64,000 bases of DNA from Penium margaritaceum (GCA_023375785.1 SZWC01000080.1:499308-563307); one strand, 5' to 3'. Positions 1 through 11,784 are shown, numbered from the stretch's first letter. Notes: generated from the sequence alone by a model not told the origin. A program made the numbers and translations.

Positions 1-2
1 AT

Positions 3-1895
3 GTCGTCTTCAACGAGAGCAACGTCATTGGTACCAACATTGTCTGTGAAGAGGTAGCAGAACCAGCAGATGACGAGACAGGGGGAGCAGAAATCCTTCC
101 TGACCCAGTCTCTCCCGATCATTCCTCTATTGTGACAGTGGGAGAATCACTCTACTCTCCCATGTCTGATGCAGTAGATACAGCAGTCACACCGGTAGAG
201 GAGGGAGATGTAGCACCACCAGCAGCAGCAGTTGTGCCAGCAGCACCGCGCCAGCCGCCCGCTAACGCTCCAGCACCAGGTCGCAGGTACCCTCTTAGGG
301 TGCGTTACAAGCCTGGTGAGCACGGCCATTTCGAGATGCTGCAGAAACCAGAACAGATGAACGTCGCAGTTGCAGCAGATTCAGATGTACCAACGTCATA
401 CAAGGAGGCCATGGCTGCACCGGATGCAGCAGATTGGGTGCAAGCCGTGCAGCAGGAGATACAGTCGCAGCTAGACAACGGCACGTGGGAGCTGACTGAG
501 CGTCCACCTAGACGTAAGGTGATCAAGTGCAAGTGGGTGTTCAAGAAGAAGCGGGGAGCACATGGTAACCTGGAAAAGTACACGGCTAGGCTGGTCGCCA
601 AGGGCTACTCGCAGCAGGAGGGTATCGACTACACAGAAACGTTTGCCCCTGTTGCAAAGTTTGCCTCTGTGTGTACGCTCCTCTCTTATGTAGCAGCTGA
701 GGACTTCGAGGTTCACCACATGGATGTCAAGACGGTATTCTTGAATGGTGACTTGGAGGAGGAGATCTAAATGGAGCAGCCGGAGGGGTTTCTCATGGAT
801 GGCCAGGAGCACCTGGTTAATAAGCTGCAGAAGTTGCTGTACGGCCTCAAGCAATCGTCATGTGCTTGGAACTTGAAGTTGGATGCGCCGTTGCAGTGCA
901 TGGGGTTTGAGCGCACCGAGTGTGACTATAGCGTGTATCACTGGCAGCATGAGCATGAGATCCTCATCATCATTGTCTATGTCGATGACATCCTCCTCCT
1001 TTCCAACAGCATGTCTGCACTGCAGGAGTTCAAGGAGGCCATGCAGGAGCGCTTCCAGATGTCTGATCTCGGGGAGGCGTCATAGTTCCTCGGCATCCAG
1101 ATCACACGTGACCGTAAATTACGCTCTCTCTCGCTACAGCAGAGTCGCTACATCAAGGACGTCCTGCAGCGGTTCGGCATGGCACAGGCCAAACCCATCG
1201 GCACGCCGTTGGAGACCCGGCAGTACCTCGTGAGCTTCAGTGGAGAAGCAGATGCAGTTGAGCGGCAGAAGTACCAGAGCGCCGTCGGCAGTCTTATGTA
1301 CCTGATGGTGGCAACCAGGCCGGACCTCGCACAAGCTTTGAGCGTTGTGAGCCAGCACATGGCTAATCCCGGACCGGAGCACCAGAAGGCAGTGAAGCGG
1401 ATCTTTCGCTACCTTGCTGGAACCATCAACGTCGGCATCACCTACAACGGCAACGACAACAGCATCATCGGCTACACAGATGCAGATTAGGATTCAAATC
1501 CTGAGACCCGCAAGTCCATCTCTGGACATGTGTTTCTCATGAATGGAGGTGCCATCAACTGGTGCAGCAAGCGACAGGTGGTCGTGGCCACCTCGAGTAC
1601 AGAAGCAGTTTTGCTCCAGCGTCTCATGGCGGAGATGAGTAGGAGTGTAGCAGTTCCAGTTCCTATGCGCGTCGACAACCAGAGCGCAATCGCACTCGCC
1701 AAGAATCCTGAGCACCATGCACGCACCAAGCACATTGACATCGCATATCACTTCATCACGCACATGGTACAGGAGGGTGTTATCCAGCTGGAGTTTACTC
1801 CAACCAGCAGGCAGGTCGCTGATTTCTGCACCAAGCCAGTGACCCGTGAGAAGCAGCAGTTCTGCATGAAGGCATGTGGACTCAGCCCTCTCTGA
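3..1895 (+). pseudogene. Copia pol 3' part: integrase tail, reverse transcriptase, RNase H (family I)
   Basis: Reading from base 3 gives the integrase C-terminal tail and a linker. The RT domain follows, with the KCKWVFKKK motif near 525-550, MDVKTVFLNG near 720-750 and the catalytic YVDD near 978-989. RNase H then carries the YTDAD start near 1473-1490 and TKHIDIAYHF near 1730-1755. The frame is cut by TAA at 768-770, TAG at 1083-1085 and TAG at 1488-1490; related copies have Tyr, Tyr and Trp there. About 12 residues are missing near 1605 compared with the copy at 18145-18546, at a repeated GAAGCAGT-like word. It would reverse-transcribe element RNA in cytoplasmic particles, but this copy cannot be functional. 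Confidence 0.93.
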
Positions 1896-1914
1896 CTGCG
1901 GCAAAGTGGGAGAT

Positions 1915-2652
1915 TGTTGGGAAAGGAGCCGTCCGGCTCAGTTTCAGATCCACAAGAGCAAGTTCCAGGAAAATTCCAGACGCCTGCTCCGATTGTCGAT
2001 CGGTCTTCATCATTGGAAAGATCAGGTGGCAAATTATCTACGGTCCATGTTTCACGCCGATCCAACGGTCGGATTGGGGGATATGAATTTTTGAAGTTTC
2101 AGGGGTCATGGACCGCCGATGTCTGGGTGGCCATGGGCGATGGCTCCATGCCTTAGTCTGAGAAAAGAAAAAGGCAAGAGGTCCAGGATCAAGACATGAT
2201 GGGAGAAATATCCAAAAGGGTCCTTGGTCTTAGGATTGCCTTGTCAGAGTGTGTTGACTAGGATAAAGGTACCTCTCTTTACTTTTTAGGTGAGGTGAGA
2301 TCCTTGTGTACTAGCCATGGACACATGGTAATTCTCCATGGATTTGTGGATGATATGACCACTAGGAGTGTGTCATGAGAGCATTCTCTAGCTCTCTAGG
2401 TCGTGTGTGACAAGTCAGCGTGATTGTTAGGCTGATTTCCTCCCTTGTGTGAGATTGTGGACTCTAGTGTGTGAGCCTTAGCCTCCAAGGCTAAGTGGTG
2501 TCGCTTGTGAGAGGGCCGACTTGCCCAAGCTCTAGCTCTATATGTACTCCATCATTTTGAGTGATTCAACAAGCATTCTTCAGCACAAGTGATTCCCTTT
2601 CAATCCCACATTCTCGTTGCTCCAAAGCTCACTCTCTCCTCTAGATCCAACA
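1915..2652 (+). repeat. 3' LTR, family I copy 1 (738 bp)
   Basis: The LTR starts TGTTGG right after the polypurine stretch GCAAAGTGGGAGAT (1901-1914) and ends CCAACA, a 6-bp terminal inverted repeat. The same ends bound the LTRs at 14777-15514, 18566-19293 and 22093-22828. A degenerate TATA-like stretch lies about 100 bp before the 3' end, matching the better one at 15401. Confidence 0.93.
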
Positions 2653-3338
2653 GATTGAAAATTGGAGGAGGTATCTGATAGTTTCGTAGAACTTGCTCTT
2701 GTGGACCTGAAACTAAGTTGGATGGCCCTATTCCCAAGAACCTCCCACTTTGCCATAGTCATTGTAGGCTGAGGCCACATATTTCATGTAGAGCTGCTGC
2801 TTCTCACCAATCACTAGCTTGGTGCATAAATCAGCAACATGCTAGCTGGTTGGAGTGAACTCTAGCTTGATAATACCCTCTTGAACGTATGCTTGATGAA
2901 GTGATATGCGATGTCGATGTGCCTCGTACAAGCATGGTGCTCGGGATTCTTGACGGGTGCAATTATACTCCGCTTGTTGACACGTATGGGAATTGGAAAA
3001 ACTCTGCTCCCACTCATCTTCGCCATGAGACGCTAAAGCAAGACTGCTTCTTTGGCTCTAAAAACAAGAGAGACATATTTAGCTTCTGTACTTGAGGTGG
3101 CTACAACCACTTGTCGCTTGTTGTACCTGCTGATGGCTCCACCATTCATGAGGAACACATATTCAATGATGGACTTGCGGTCCTCAGGATGTGAATTCCA
3201 ATCTGCCTCTATGTAGCCAATGATATTGTTGTCGCTGCCGATGTAGGTAATGCTGGTGTTGATGGTTCTAGTAAGATAGTGGAAGATCCGCTTCACTGCT
3301 TTCTAGTACTCTCGTATAGGCATAGCAATCTGGCTTAC
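2653..3338 (-). mobile_element. Family I fragment: start of 3' LTR plus RNase H remnant, reversed
   Basis: 2653-2739 is the reverse complement of the first 87 bases of the family I LTR, with its TG terminus mutated (TCTTGG). It is joined in correct element order to a decayed RNase H coding region at about 2760-3338. The best open piece, at 3033-3296, shows motifs MKRIFHYL, SKRQVVVATSSTEA-like and an altered YIEADW, with several frameshifts downstream. The sequence stops being pol-like near 3338, where a second LTR fragment begins. It looks like the end of an element cut by the neighbouring insertion. Confidence 0.85.
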
Positions 3339-4206
3339 GAGTCACACACGACCTAGAGAGCTAGAGAATGCTCTCGTGGCTTACTCCTAGTGTTCACATA
3401 ATCCACAATCCCATGGAGAATCGCCATGTGTCCATGGCTAGTACACAAAGATCTCATCTCACCTAAAAAGTAAGGAGAGGTACTTTTATCCTAGTCAGTA
3501 CACTCTAACAAGGCAATCCTAAGACCAAGGACATTTTTGGATATTTCTCCCATCAAGTCTTGAGCCTGGACCTCTTGCCTTTTTCTTTTCTCAGGCTAAG
3601 CTATGTAGCCGTCATCCATGGTCACCCAGACATCGGGAGTCCGTGACCCTGGAAACTTTGAAAATTCATATCTCCCAATCCGACCGTAAAATATTTACCA
3701 TCTCTTTCCAATGGTGAAGTCAGATTGACGATCAAAGCAAGCATCTTGTAGTTTCCCAGAACTTGCTCATGTGGACCTGAAACTGAGCCAGATGGCTCCT
3801 TTTCCAACAATCTTCCATTTTGCCACAGTCAGAGTGGACTGAGTCCACATGCCTTAATGCAGTACTGCTACTTCTCATGGGTCACCGGCTTTGTGCAAAA
3901 ATCAGCGACCTACTTGCTGGTTGGAGTAAACTCCAGCTTGATAGCACCCTCCTGCACCATGTATTTGATGAAATCATAGGTAATGTCAATATGTTTGGTG
4001 TGAGCATGGTGTTCGGGGTGCTTGGCAAGTGTGATTGAACTCTGGTTGTCGACGAGCATGGGAACTAGAAGGGATGCACTCCCACTCATCTCCGCCATGA
4101 GATATTGAAGCCAAGCTACTTCCTTGGCTCCAAAGCTAAGAGAGACGTACTCAGCTTTCGTGCTTGAGTTAGCCACAACCACTTGCCGCTTGCTACACCA
4201 GTTGAT
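3339..4206 (-). mobile_element. Second family I fragment: partial 3' LTR plus RNase H remnant, reversed
   Basis: 3339-3809 matches, reversed, the first about 470 bases of the family I LTR; the TGTTGG end lies at 3809 and the inner 265 bases are missing. It is preceded in element sense by a polypurine-like stretch and by RNase H coding sequence at about 3820-4206, with TKHIDITYDF and the catalytic-domain segment KRQVVVANSSTKAEYVSL in one open stretch. The RNase H homology ends at about 4206, where gag of the unrelated element C starts in the opposite direction. Confidence 0.85.
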
Positions 4207-5160
4207 GGTGTTCCTCAATAAGGGACTCTGGGGAGTTGTCTCTGATCCTCCCACAGAAACTCTTGGAGCAAATTCCATAGTTGACGAAAGTCTCACATGG
4301 CAATGGCGCTATGACCAAGCTTTCTCTCTACTTTCCATGCAACTGGAGGAACGTCTAAAAGTCGTGATCCATGATAACAAAGACACTCTGTGTCCCAATA
4401 CAGCTTGGAAAGCCCTGAAGAAATGCTATCACAAAGTGAATGAGGATGAACTTGGATATCTTCTTATTGAGTTTCACAATCAGAAAACAGAAGAAGACAT
4501 CAAGCTGGATGATCACATTTCCCATCTCAAGGATATTTCATGTTGTATTACTGCTCTAAGACAACCAGTCTCTCATCGAGTCTTAATCTAGATAAAAATT
4601 GTGGCCTTCCTCCTTGATTCAACAACACCATTGAGCGGCTAAACGATGTCAATAAGGATCACATCCATGACACTAACAAGTCGCAGTGATGGACACTGCC
4701 ATTAGAAAATTTGAATCAGTTTTTGATACAATTGGTGTTGCTCTTCCTGCAGCCGCTCCAGCTATTCAAGCAGCAACAGCACCAGCCGTAGCCGCATTGG
4801 CAACATCATTCTTACCAATGTCACTCTATGGAGTATGTCATTCAAGAGCTCATGCATTTTGAAGATGAGCATATCAAGGAAAACGGTGGAGACATAAGCC
4901 TCTCAGCCAAGTATCAAGGTGGAGCAGGTCGATGCCGAATTGAGAAGTTTTACTCCTATGGTAATCGCATTCAAGGTCAGGGTCAACTCATGATGCAATC
5001 TCTCCAACAATCACAAGAACAAGTCATGACAAGAATCCCCAGACCCTACATTCACCCTAATGAATGGGTATGTTGGCGCTGTCATCGTAAAGGACATGTG
5101 CAAGCTGACTTTTCCATGCGACAAGGACAACTATGTGGCCTACAAAATCAGCTGCGGTGA
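4207..5160 (+). pseudogene. Copia gag of element C (UBN2-type Gag and degraded zinc knuckle)
   Basis: The first open part, to 4591, reads like copia Gag of the UBN2 type: an LWGVVSD start, a NTAWKALKKCYHK region, and a leucine-rich stretch ending before a stop. After about 240 bp with frameshifts, a second part from 4828 carries a zinc knuckle at about 5071-5112, CWRCHRKGHVQADF. The spacing fits CX2CX4HX4C but the last cysteine is replaced by phenylalanine. Gag forms the particle and packages RNA in the cytoplasm. The N-terminus is cut at 4207, so the length cannot be compared with intact Gag. Confidence 0.8.
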
Positions 5161-5337
5161 TATCCAACCAAGCCATGCTTGTCATGAGCTGACATCCTGC
5201 TGCTCCTATTGTCTCGGGTCTCTTCTCTAACTTCTCTGTCTTGCTCACGGCCTTCACAGGATCAGCATCAATATATTCTGATCACTCTTCTTTAGAAGTC
5301 ATTCCACAACAAAATTTGCTGATACTAGATCCACTAA

Positions 5338-6265
5338 TTGAACAAGATGAAGAAGAGAACGACCCTTTACCACCAGAAAGAACTGCCCGTTAGTGAAGAA
5401 GAAGACAACCAGAGTTTCTCAAGCAGTCCATTTTATGAAGAGCTCATAATGTGCTCCTTCCACAGCTCTTTTCTCCTAACCACTGGTGTTCGGGCCTGTA
5501 TCATCGACTCCGGATGTACTAAGCATATGACCAGTCGTAGAGAACGGTTCACAATATTTTCATCCTGCTCTACTACACAAGGAGTCTGCATTAGAGATGG
5601 CCACATGATCCTTGCTCATGACATTAGAACTATGACAACGTACTCTATGTGCCAGATCTTGCAAACAACCTGCTATGTGTCGGACACATCAATGACAAAG
5701 GCTTCAATGTCGTTTTTGACGATGAGAAAAACTACAAGATCTATGACGTAAATGGTCAACTAGGTGTTGTTGCCAAGTGCACAAGAAATCTCACTGTGCT
5801 TGAGACTCACGATGCTCCTCCGTCGCACATATTCTGTGATACACCAGAGGGTACTTTGATGATTACAAATCTGGCTGCAGAAGCTGACATACCTAGTCCA
5901 TCCATGCCACAAGTCGCTCAGCTCTAGCATAGTCGCCTGGCTCACATCACTTTTCAAATACTTGAAAAAGTGGCAAAGGATGAAGTGACACTGGATCTAC
6001 CCAAGATACTTGCAATATCTATTCCCTGCTCCCCATGCAGTGGATGTCTCATAGCCAAGTAACACCAGAGATCATTCAAGAGCTATACCAGCCTCAGCAC
6101 CTCTCGACCATTGGAACTCCTACACATGGATGTGTTCTACATCAAAGAGCCCCCTTTCTTCCTGGTCATTATGGGAAACTACACGCGTTTTGTTTGGGTC
6201 AAGCTGCTGCGTTGCAAACATGAGGCTGGTGATATCATCAAGATCCGGGTCTGCCAAGTTGAAAA
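5338..6265 (+). pseudogene. Copia protease and integrase N-terminal half of element C
   Basis: The aspartic protease active site IIDSGCTKHMT lies at about 5497-5530. A frame change near 5640 leads into the pre-integrase segment (LANNLLCVGHINDKGFNVVF, from about 5652), then the zinc-binding HSRLAH and a CSPCSGC segment, and the first catalytic Asp in LLHMDVF near 6120. In-frame stops occur at about 5925 (TAG) and 6059 (TAA). The frame breaks at 6265, exactly at the GAAAA target duplication of element B, and resumes at 12533. Confidence 0.85.
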
Positions 6266-7036
6266 TGTCAACCTGCCTGAGGCGACGGTCTAGAAAACGG
6301 GTTCCGATACAATGGTTCCCGCCGACCGCTCTTGGTATTGCAACCAAGAGGCGACATAACCCTCAGAGCCAAGGTTCCACACTAAGCAGTTCATAAGAAT
6401 CACTTCCTTGCAGTGTGTCCTTAGCACCTGGTCACTTTCGTGCGAGGAGCTAACTCCTGGGGCTTAGACCAACCAATGCTTCTTTAGTGTCTGCCTCAGG
6501 TGGACAACTTTGTGAGGAGTCTCAAAGGTAAGAACTGTACTCAATGACAGGCAACTGACAGGTTCTTATAGTCCTAGAGCCAGTCTCTAGCCTAGGCAAG
6601 TAATGGCTCCTTGGATGAGCCACTTTGGGGGCAATCTGGATTGCATCATCCCCCCTACCTACATGGCACTCCCTGTGACCGCCAAGTGGCGCCAGCCACC
6701 AGGAAGGACCTTGGAATGTTCTAAGATGCCTCTTAGAATCTTCCTGTCCCCCTTTTGGTCACAAAGAAAATTAGTCAATGGATTGGGATTTGACACAGTG
6801 ACCTCTCGCTCCAGAGACTAACTCTGGAACGCGTAAGCCACAAGGAATTGTCCTAGGTAGTGTTTGTTGCCTATACTATCCAGTTTAGACCAAGGGGATT
6901 TGCTCCAAAGGAGGAGTGCATGCCTTGTCTATTGGGACCAGACTTCGGGGACTTACTCCAAGGGAACTGTGCATGCCTAGTCTGTCCTGTGCTTGTCCAA
7001 ATATCAGTGATGGACAAGGAGCATATCAGGTCAACA
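6266..7036 (-). repeat. 3' LTR of element B (771 bp)
   Basis: It matches the copy at 11787-12527 over its full length, except for about 30 extra bases here near 6793-6830. The termini are TG and CA. In element sense it is preceded by the purine tract at 7037-7049. The similarity by eye is above 90 percent, so the insertion is moderately old. Confidence 0.93.
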
Positions 7037-7065
7037 AACTCTCCCTTGCACCTCTGTGCATTAAT

Positions 7066-8968
7066 TGTGAGATCTTTGTTCTCTCCAGCAGTCTTCGCCT
7101 CAGTCTTCGTCCGTTGTGTTGACCATACCGATGCCTCGAATACCTGCAGAGAGTAATTCGCTATCCAGCACCTTTGTCATGCAATATGCGAGCATCTTCT
7201 TGGTCTACACGATTTCCACATCCACGATCTCCTTTGCGACCAGGTCGCGTGAGTAGTGGTACCTGATGTCGATGTGCTTGGTCCGCCGGGAGATGACGTC
7301 ATCCTGTGCCATTTTCATGATCCTCTTGTTGTCGATACGGACATCTATTACTTCCGTTTGTGGCACTTTGATCTTGGCAAGCAAACTGCGTAGCCACTAT
7401 GTCTCCTTATATGCTTCTGAGAGAGCGATGTACTCTGCCTCAACGGTAGAGAGGGAGACACAATCTTGCTTTCTGCTTGCCCAGGAGACTGCACCACCGT
7501 TCACGAGAAACACAAAGCCCGAGTTGGACTTTTTGTCATCGATTCTTCCTCCCTAGTCGGCGTCTGTGTAGCACACTAGCCGTAGCGGGTCCGATCCTTC
7601 TTGGCCTCCAAACTGGAGTCCCATGTGTCGTGTCTTCTGTAGATAGCGCATGATGCGCTTGACTGCTTGCCAGTGCTGTGGCCCTGGATTGGCCACAAAC
7701 CTGCTCACTTGTCCCACAGCATAGCAAATGCCAGGGCGTGTTCCTACCATGGCATACATGAGGCTGCCAACAGCAGACTGGTAGGGGTTGTTCTCCATCT
7801 CACGCCGTTCTACTTCCGTGCTGGGTCTCATGGAGGAGGAGAGCTTGATGTCTGTTGTCATGGGTGTGCTGATGGACTTGTAGTCCTCCATGTTGTGGCA
7901 CTTGAGAACCTCCATGATGTACTTGGTCTGGTTCAGCTCGATGGTGCCTGCTGCTCGATTCCGGTGGACGACTATCCTAAGGTAGAACTCGAGCGGACCC
8001 ATGTCCTTCATCTTGAACCTGTTGCTGAGATCTGTCTTCAGCTTATTCAATAGCTCGACTGATGACAAGCAGATGATCAGGTCATCCACGTACAGTGCAA
8101 CTAGCATCAAGCCTTGCTCATCCTCCCGCACATAGACACTAGGGTCGTTCTGGCAATACGTGAAGGTGAGCCCGGCCATGAAGCCGTGCATCTTCTTGTA
8201 CCACATCCTTGGGGCCTGTTTCAGCCTATAGAGTGCTTTGACTAGCTTATACACCTTGCCCTCTGGAGCATTCACTCCCTCGGGCACTTCCATCAGCACT
8301 TCTTTATCTAGCTTCCCGTAGAGGAAAGCTGTCTTGACATCCATCTGGTGGACCTCCAGATCTTTTGCAGTAGCAATGTCCTACATGGATTTGATGGAGA
8401 CAAAGGTGACGACGGGCATGAAGGTCTCCTTGTTCTCTGAGCCTGCACGCTGGGAAAACCCCTTCGTCACAACTCTTGCCTTGTACTTGTCGATAGTACC
8501 ATCCTGCTTGAACGTTTTCCGGAGTACCCACTTTGACCCCACCACATGCGCGTTTGGGGGCCTGTCCACCAGCACCCATGTTCTGTTCTCTTCAATGGAT
8601 GCGAGTTTGCTATCCACTGCCTCCTTCCACTTGGCCGCATCTGGCATGTTCATAGTCTCCGTTACGGTCATAGGCTCTTCCTGAGCCAAGCATGACCAGC
8701 TCAGTCCGGTCCATTCTGCATTCTCAGCATCGTATTTGAGCAAAGGCTTCTTCTGGCGTGTACTACGCCTGAGTGTTGCTGGTGGTGCTTCAAGGCTAAG
8801 TTGCTTCTGATGCTTCTGCGTTGCCATTGATCCACTGTTTGAGGAAGAGCCACCGGCCTCAGAGTTTGACTCAGAGGCCTCGGACGACTCAGACTCAGTG
8901 TCAGAGTCCGTCGCTATGTTAGCCTGCACACCCACTCTCCCTGGAGCACCATTCTTCATTGGTACCAT
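7066..8968 (-). pseudogene. Copia reverse transcriptase and RNase H of element B
   Basis: In element sense this starts with a Ser/Glu-rich linker between integrase and RT (8968 down to about 8740). RT follows, with the segment KWVLRKTFKQDGTIDKYKAR, MDVKTAFLYGKLD near 8340 and catalytic YVDD near 8090. RNase H follows, with YTDAD near 7560, SRKQDCVSLSTVEAEYIALS and RTKHIDVRYHY near 7260. The longest unbroken piece is 7553-8344. TAG stops interrupt at 8382 (in a region where Gln is likely), at 7558 (Trp expected) and near 7398. RT copies the element RNA into DNA inside cytoplasmic particles; this copy is dead. Confidence 0.92.
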
Positions 8969-10530
8969 TTACCAGTTCTCAGGTGCCTGATCACCTGACT
9001 CGAGCAACACAACCCAGTCTCCTGATTTGGGAGCATGGACAGGGTCCAGCGACTCTCCCTTGCCGAGCGTCCTTTCATCAAACTCGACGTCTCGGCTCCT
9101 GATGAGATTTCCACCCGCTTGGTCCCACAGCCTGTACGCATTGTGTGCGGTATCGTATCCGACCATTACACACTTACGAGCGCGTGCATCCAGCTTGCAA
9201 CTTCCTTCTCCTACTTGGATCTTTGCCTAGGCAGTACAGCCAAAGATCTTCAAGTATGAGGGGTCTGGCTTCTTCCCTGACCAAGCCTCCTGTGGCATCC
9301 TGAGCTGCTTCTCTTGCTTCTTCTTACCACGCCTTCCAAGCGCGGCTGCCGGAGTGAGATTCACAAGGTAGGAAGCAGTAATTGCAGCTTCAGCCCAGAA
9401 GCGAGATGGGAATTTGGCGTCAAAGAGCATGCTTCCTGTCATGCGGAGGATAGTCTGGTTCATCTGCTAAGCAATGCCATTACTCGGGGGGTGTAAGGCA
9501 TGGTGGTCTAGTGGTTGATGCCGTGTTGGCTCAACCAGCCTTTGCACGCCTCGTACTCACCACTGTTGTCCGTTTGCAATGCCTTGACCTTCTTGCTTGT
9601 CTGCCGCTCTACCATTGCGACAAACTGTTGCAGCTTCTCCTTGACCTCTCCCTTTGTCTTGAGGAAATAGATCCACATCTTGCGACTATGGTCATCGATG
9701 AAGGTCAATAAATACTTGCTGCCTCCGTTCGAAGGAGTGCGGAATGGTACGCACACATCAGAGTGAATCAGGTCTAAGATTGCTGCCGCACGTTGCCCAT
9801 TACGCTCAAAGGGTTTTCTCTTTGCCTTGCCTTGGAGGCATGGCTCACACAGCTTCTTGCACCTTCCCTCATCCTTGGCCTTGCATCCCTCCATCCCATG
9901 AACCACTTCGTGCTACTATATAGCTTGCAGTGTGCTGTCAGCCACATGGCCAAACCGCCTGTGACACAGCTCAGCATCTGTGTCGTTGGTGGAGTTGGCT
10001 GTCATGGTGACAGCCTGTGGTGCTACATCAGGCTTTGGAGACTCGGGCTCTTCAACCGCTGCATATCCTTCATTTGTACTCTCAAGGGGCTTGGTTTGCA
10101 GCACATAGAGCCCATCAACTCTTGGGACCTGTGCGACAAGACTCTCCTTGGGATAGGAGATCTTGATGTCCTTGTTCTTGACAATCACGACCTCCTCCTC
10201 CGTGAAGATGACCGTCATGTCGTGGTCCATGATTTTGGACAGAGACAAGAGGTTTGCCGCAAAAGACGGCATGTAGATGATGTTCTCTAGCTTCAAGTCT
10301 TTTTCAGCACCGTTCACGTTGATGCTGATCAACTTATCTCCCTCGCCTTGCGCATGGACAAGGTTGCCGTTGGCACACCTGAAGCAACGTTCAGTGTCTC
10401 CAATGGAGATGAATTCATCCTTCTCCCTTGAAGAGTGATGGTTCGTGCCAGAATCGAGCCCGTAAGTTCCATGCTTGAGCAGTGCCGCTCCCTTGGTTGC
10501 CGGCAAGCTCTCAACCATCATGTTCATCAA
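8969..10530 (-). pseudogene. Copia protease and integrase of element B
   Basis: The protease active site LDSGTNHH lies near 10440. The pre-integrase region ends in CHRRFGHV near 9940, followed after two consecutive TAG codons (about 9911-9916) by the second zinc-ligand pair in CEPCLQGK. The catalytic core shows LIHSDVC near 9760 and TDNSGEYEA near 9570. The C-terminal part shows LKIFGCTA, a TAG where Trp is expected near 9226, then GYDTAHNAYRLWD near 9150. Domain order and spacing are normal for copia. Integrase would insert the DNA copy in the nucleus. Confidence 0.9.
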
Positions 10531-11478
10531 CTCCTTCTTACCCTTTCCTTTGCCCTCAAATCTACCGCCATGATCTCCATCTTCCTTCTTGGGAGCCCTG
10601 CACTCCCGTGCCTAATGCCCAGGTTTGCCACAGTTATGAGACTTCCAACGACGCTTTGAATCCTTTCCACCACCACCATTGCATTTTCCTCCACCGCCAC
10701 GGCTTCCGCTGCTACTCTGACCAGAAAAGGAGTTGTTGTCATGACCACCATACTGTGCAGCTTAGGCTGAAATGTTAGCCTCACTACCGCTGCGACACAT
10801 GGCCTCGTTGCGCAGGTACTTGGACACTACCTCATACGTTTAATCCTCCTCCTTCCAACTGCCAAAAACGGTGATCAGTGGTCCCCAACTTTCAGGTAGC
10901 GCCATGAGGAGGATGATGGCCTGCATGTTGGAGTTGATTTCCCAGTTCATTTGGGTCACTTGCTCTAGTAGTCCTTCAAACTGCAGTAGGAAGTCTGGAA
11001 TTGACTCTCCCTCGCTCACCCTCATCAAAATCAGCTTTTGAAGGATGAAGAGGCAATTTGCAAGAGCCGTTGATTAGTGTACACATGCAAGCTTCTCATA
11101 AGCCATTGATGCATGTGTGATACCTTGGAGGTGGACATGCTGTGACTCATGTAATAATGTCACAAGAATCGTAAGCACAATGTAATTTTTGACACTCCTC
11201 GCTTCATATCCAGGATCTGTTTTTGGAGGTTCAACCTCTTCTCCAAGGAACATCTTCAAGTAGCCACGCACCCTCATGACAATCTCAAATTGCCATCTCC
11301 ACAAGGGAAAACCAAACCCTGTGAATTTTGACATCCCACCATTGATCTGCTCGAGAGTGAGCGTTGCGGGTGTCATCATACTGCTTCCCTGCTTCTCTGC
11401 TTCTCTTCTTTGCTGAGGACGATGTAGGCTGATGTAAACTGTTGTTTGGTACCTGTTTAGAAGGTGCATATCTCTCAC
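10531..11478 (-). pseudogene. Copia gag of element B
   Basis: The likely start is the Met near 11378 in a reading frame open since 11478; it leads to a copia Gag N-terminus with NGGMSKFTGFGFPLWRW. Stops at about 11071 and 10838 split the rest. The middle piece (10840-11028) has the typical VSEGESIPDFLLQFEGLLEQ motif. The C-terminal piece is Gly/Arg-rich and ends in a zinc knuckle SHNCGKPGH-stop-AREC near 10605-10645, with its first Cys changed to Ser and a TAG after the His. Confidence 0.85.
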
Positions 11479-11646
11479 TTACCCGTTAGCCCTTGATCAC
11501 CTGCAAACAGAGAAGAACGCACACTAGCAAACCAAGGGTCGTGCCTCCAAGAGCAGAGCTTATCCTAGTTAGGATCCAAGGGTCGTACCTCCAAGGGCAG
11601 AGCTTATCCTTGGCTCTTGTTTGCTAAGTGCCAGCACCCGCCGTTA

Positions 11647-11709
11647 GAGCTGATGGAGCAGATGGAGCTGATGGAGCAGATGGAGTAGATGGAGCTGATG
11701 GAGCTGATG
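11647..11709. repeat. 9-bp minisatellite in the 5' leader of element B
   Basis: About seven units alternating GAGCTGATG and GAGCAGATG, plus one GAGTAGATG, lie between the 5' LTR and gag of element B. On the element strand they read as Ser/Ile-rich codons, but no gag start lies in phase with them. I see it as a slippage tract in the untranslated leader. Confidence 0.85.
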
Positions 11710-11770
11710 CGCGCTGCAAGACAAAGAGGGTGAGAGAGTGCACAAAAGCGTGCCTTACAACTAGTCAGTA

Positions 11771-11784
11771 TGGGCCCATAACCC
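11771..11784 (-). other. Primer binding site of element B matching the initiator tRNA-Met anticodon arm
   Basis: In element sense, two bases after the 5' LTR end, the sequence reads GGGTTATGGGCCCA. Its complement, TGGGCCCATAACCC, equals the anticodon stem-loop of plant initiator tRNA-Met as I recall that tRNA (about nucleotides 27-40). The usual copia site TGGTATCAGAGC, complementary to the tRNA 3' end, is absent here. Drosophila copia and yeast Ty5 are known to prime from such an internal cut tRNA. The match is seen in the sequence; the mechanism is inferred. Confidence 0.75.

Larger units (their letters stand above)
1..2652 (+). mobile_element. Ty1/copia element, family I, copy 1 (5' part outside window)
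   Basis: The window opens inside the pol gene of a copia element, just after the integrase domain, and runs through reverse transcriptase and RNase H into a complete 3' LTR. The order integrase, RT, RNase H is the copia order. The same protein and LTR sequences recur at 14777-19293 (+) and 22093-28984 (-), so these form one family, called family I here. The right edge abuts a reversed family I LTR fragment, so this copy probably inserted into an older relative. The 5' target flank is outside the window, so no TSD can be checked. Confidence 0.93.

Noticed and set aside
883-1233. Arg/Ser-rich frames overlapping RT (also 23546-24037 and 31783-32037)
   Set aside because: They are shadow frames of the real RT reading frame, which shows the catalytic motifs.
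11771-11784. A tRNA gene fragment inserted next to the LTR
   Set aside because: Only about 14 bases match and they lie exactly at the primer binding position, so a PBS is the simpler reading.
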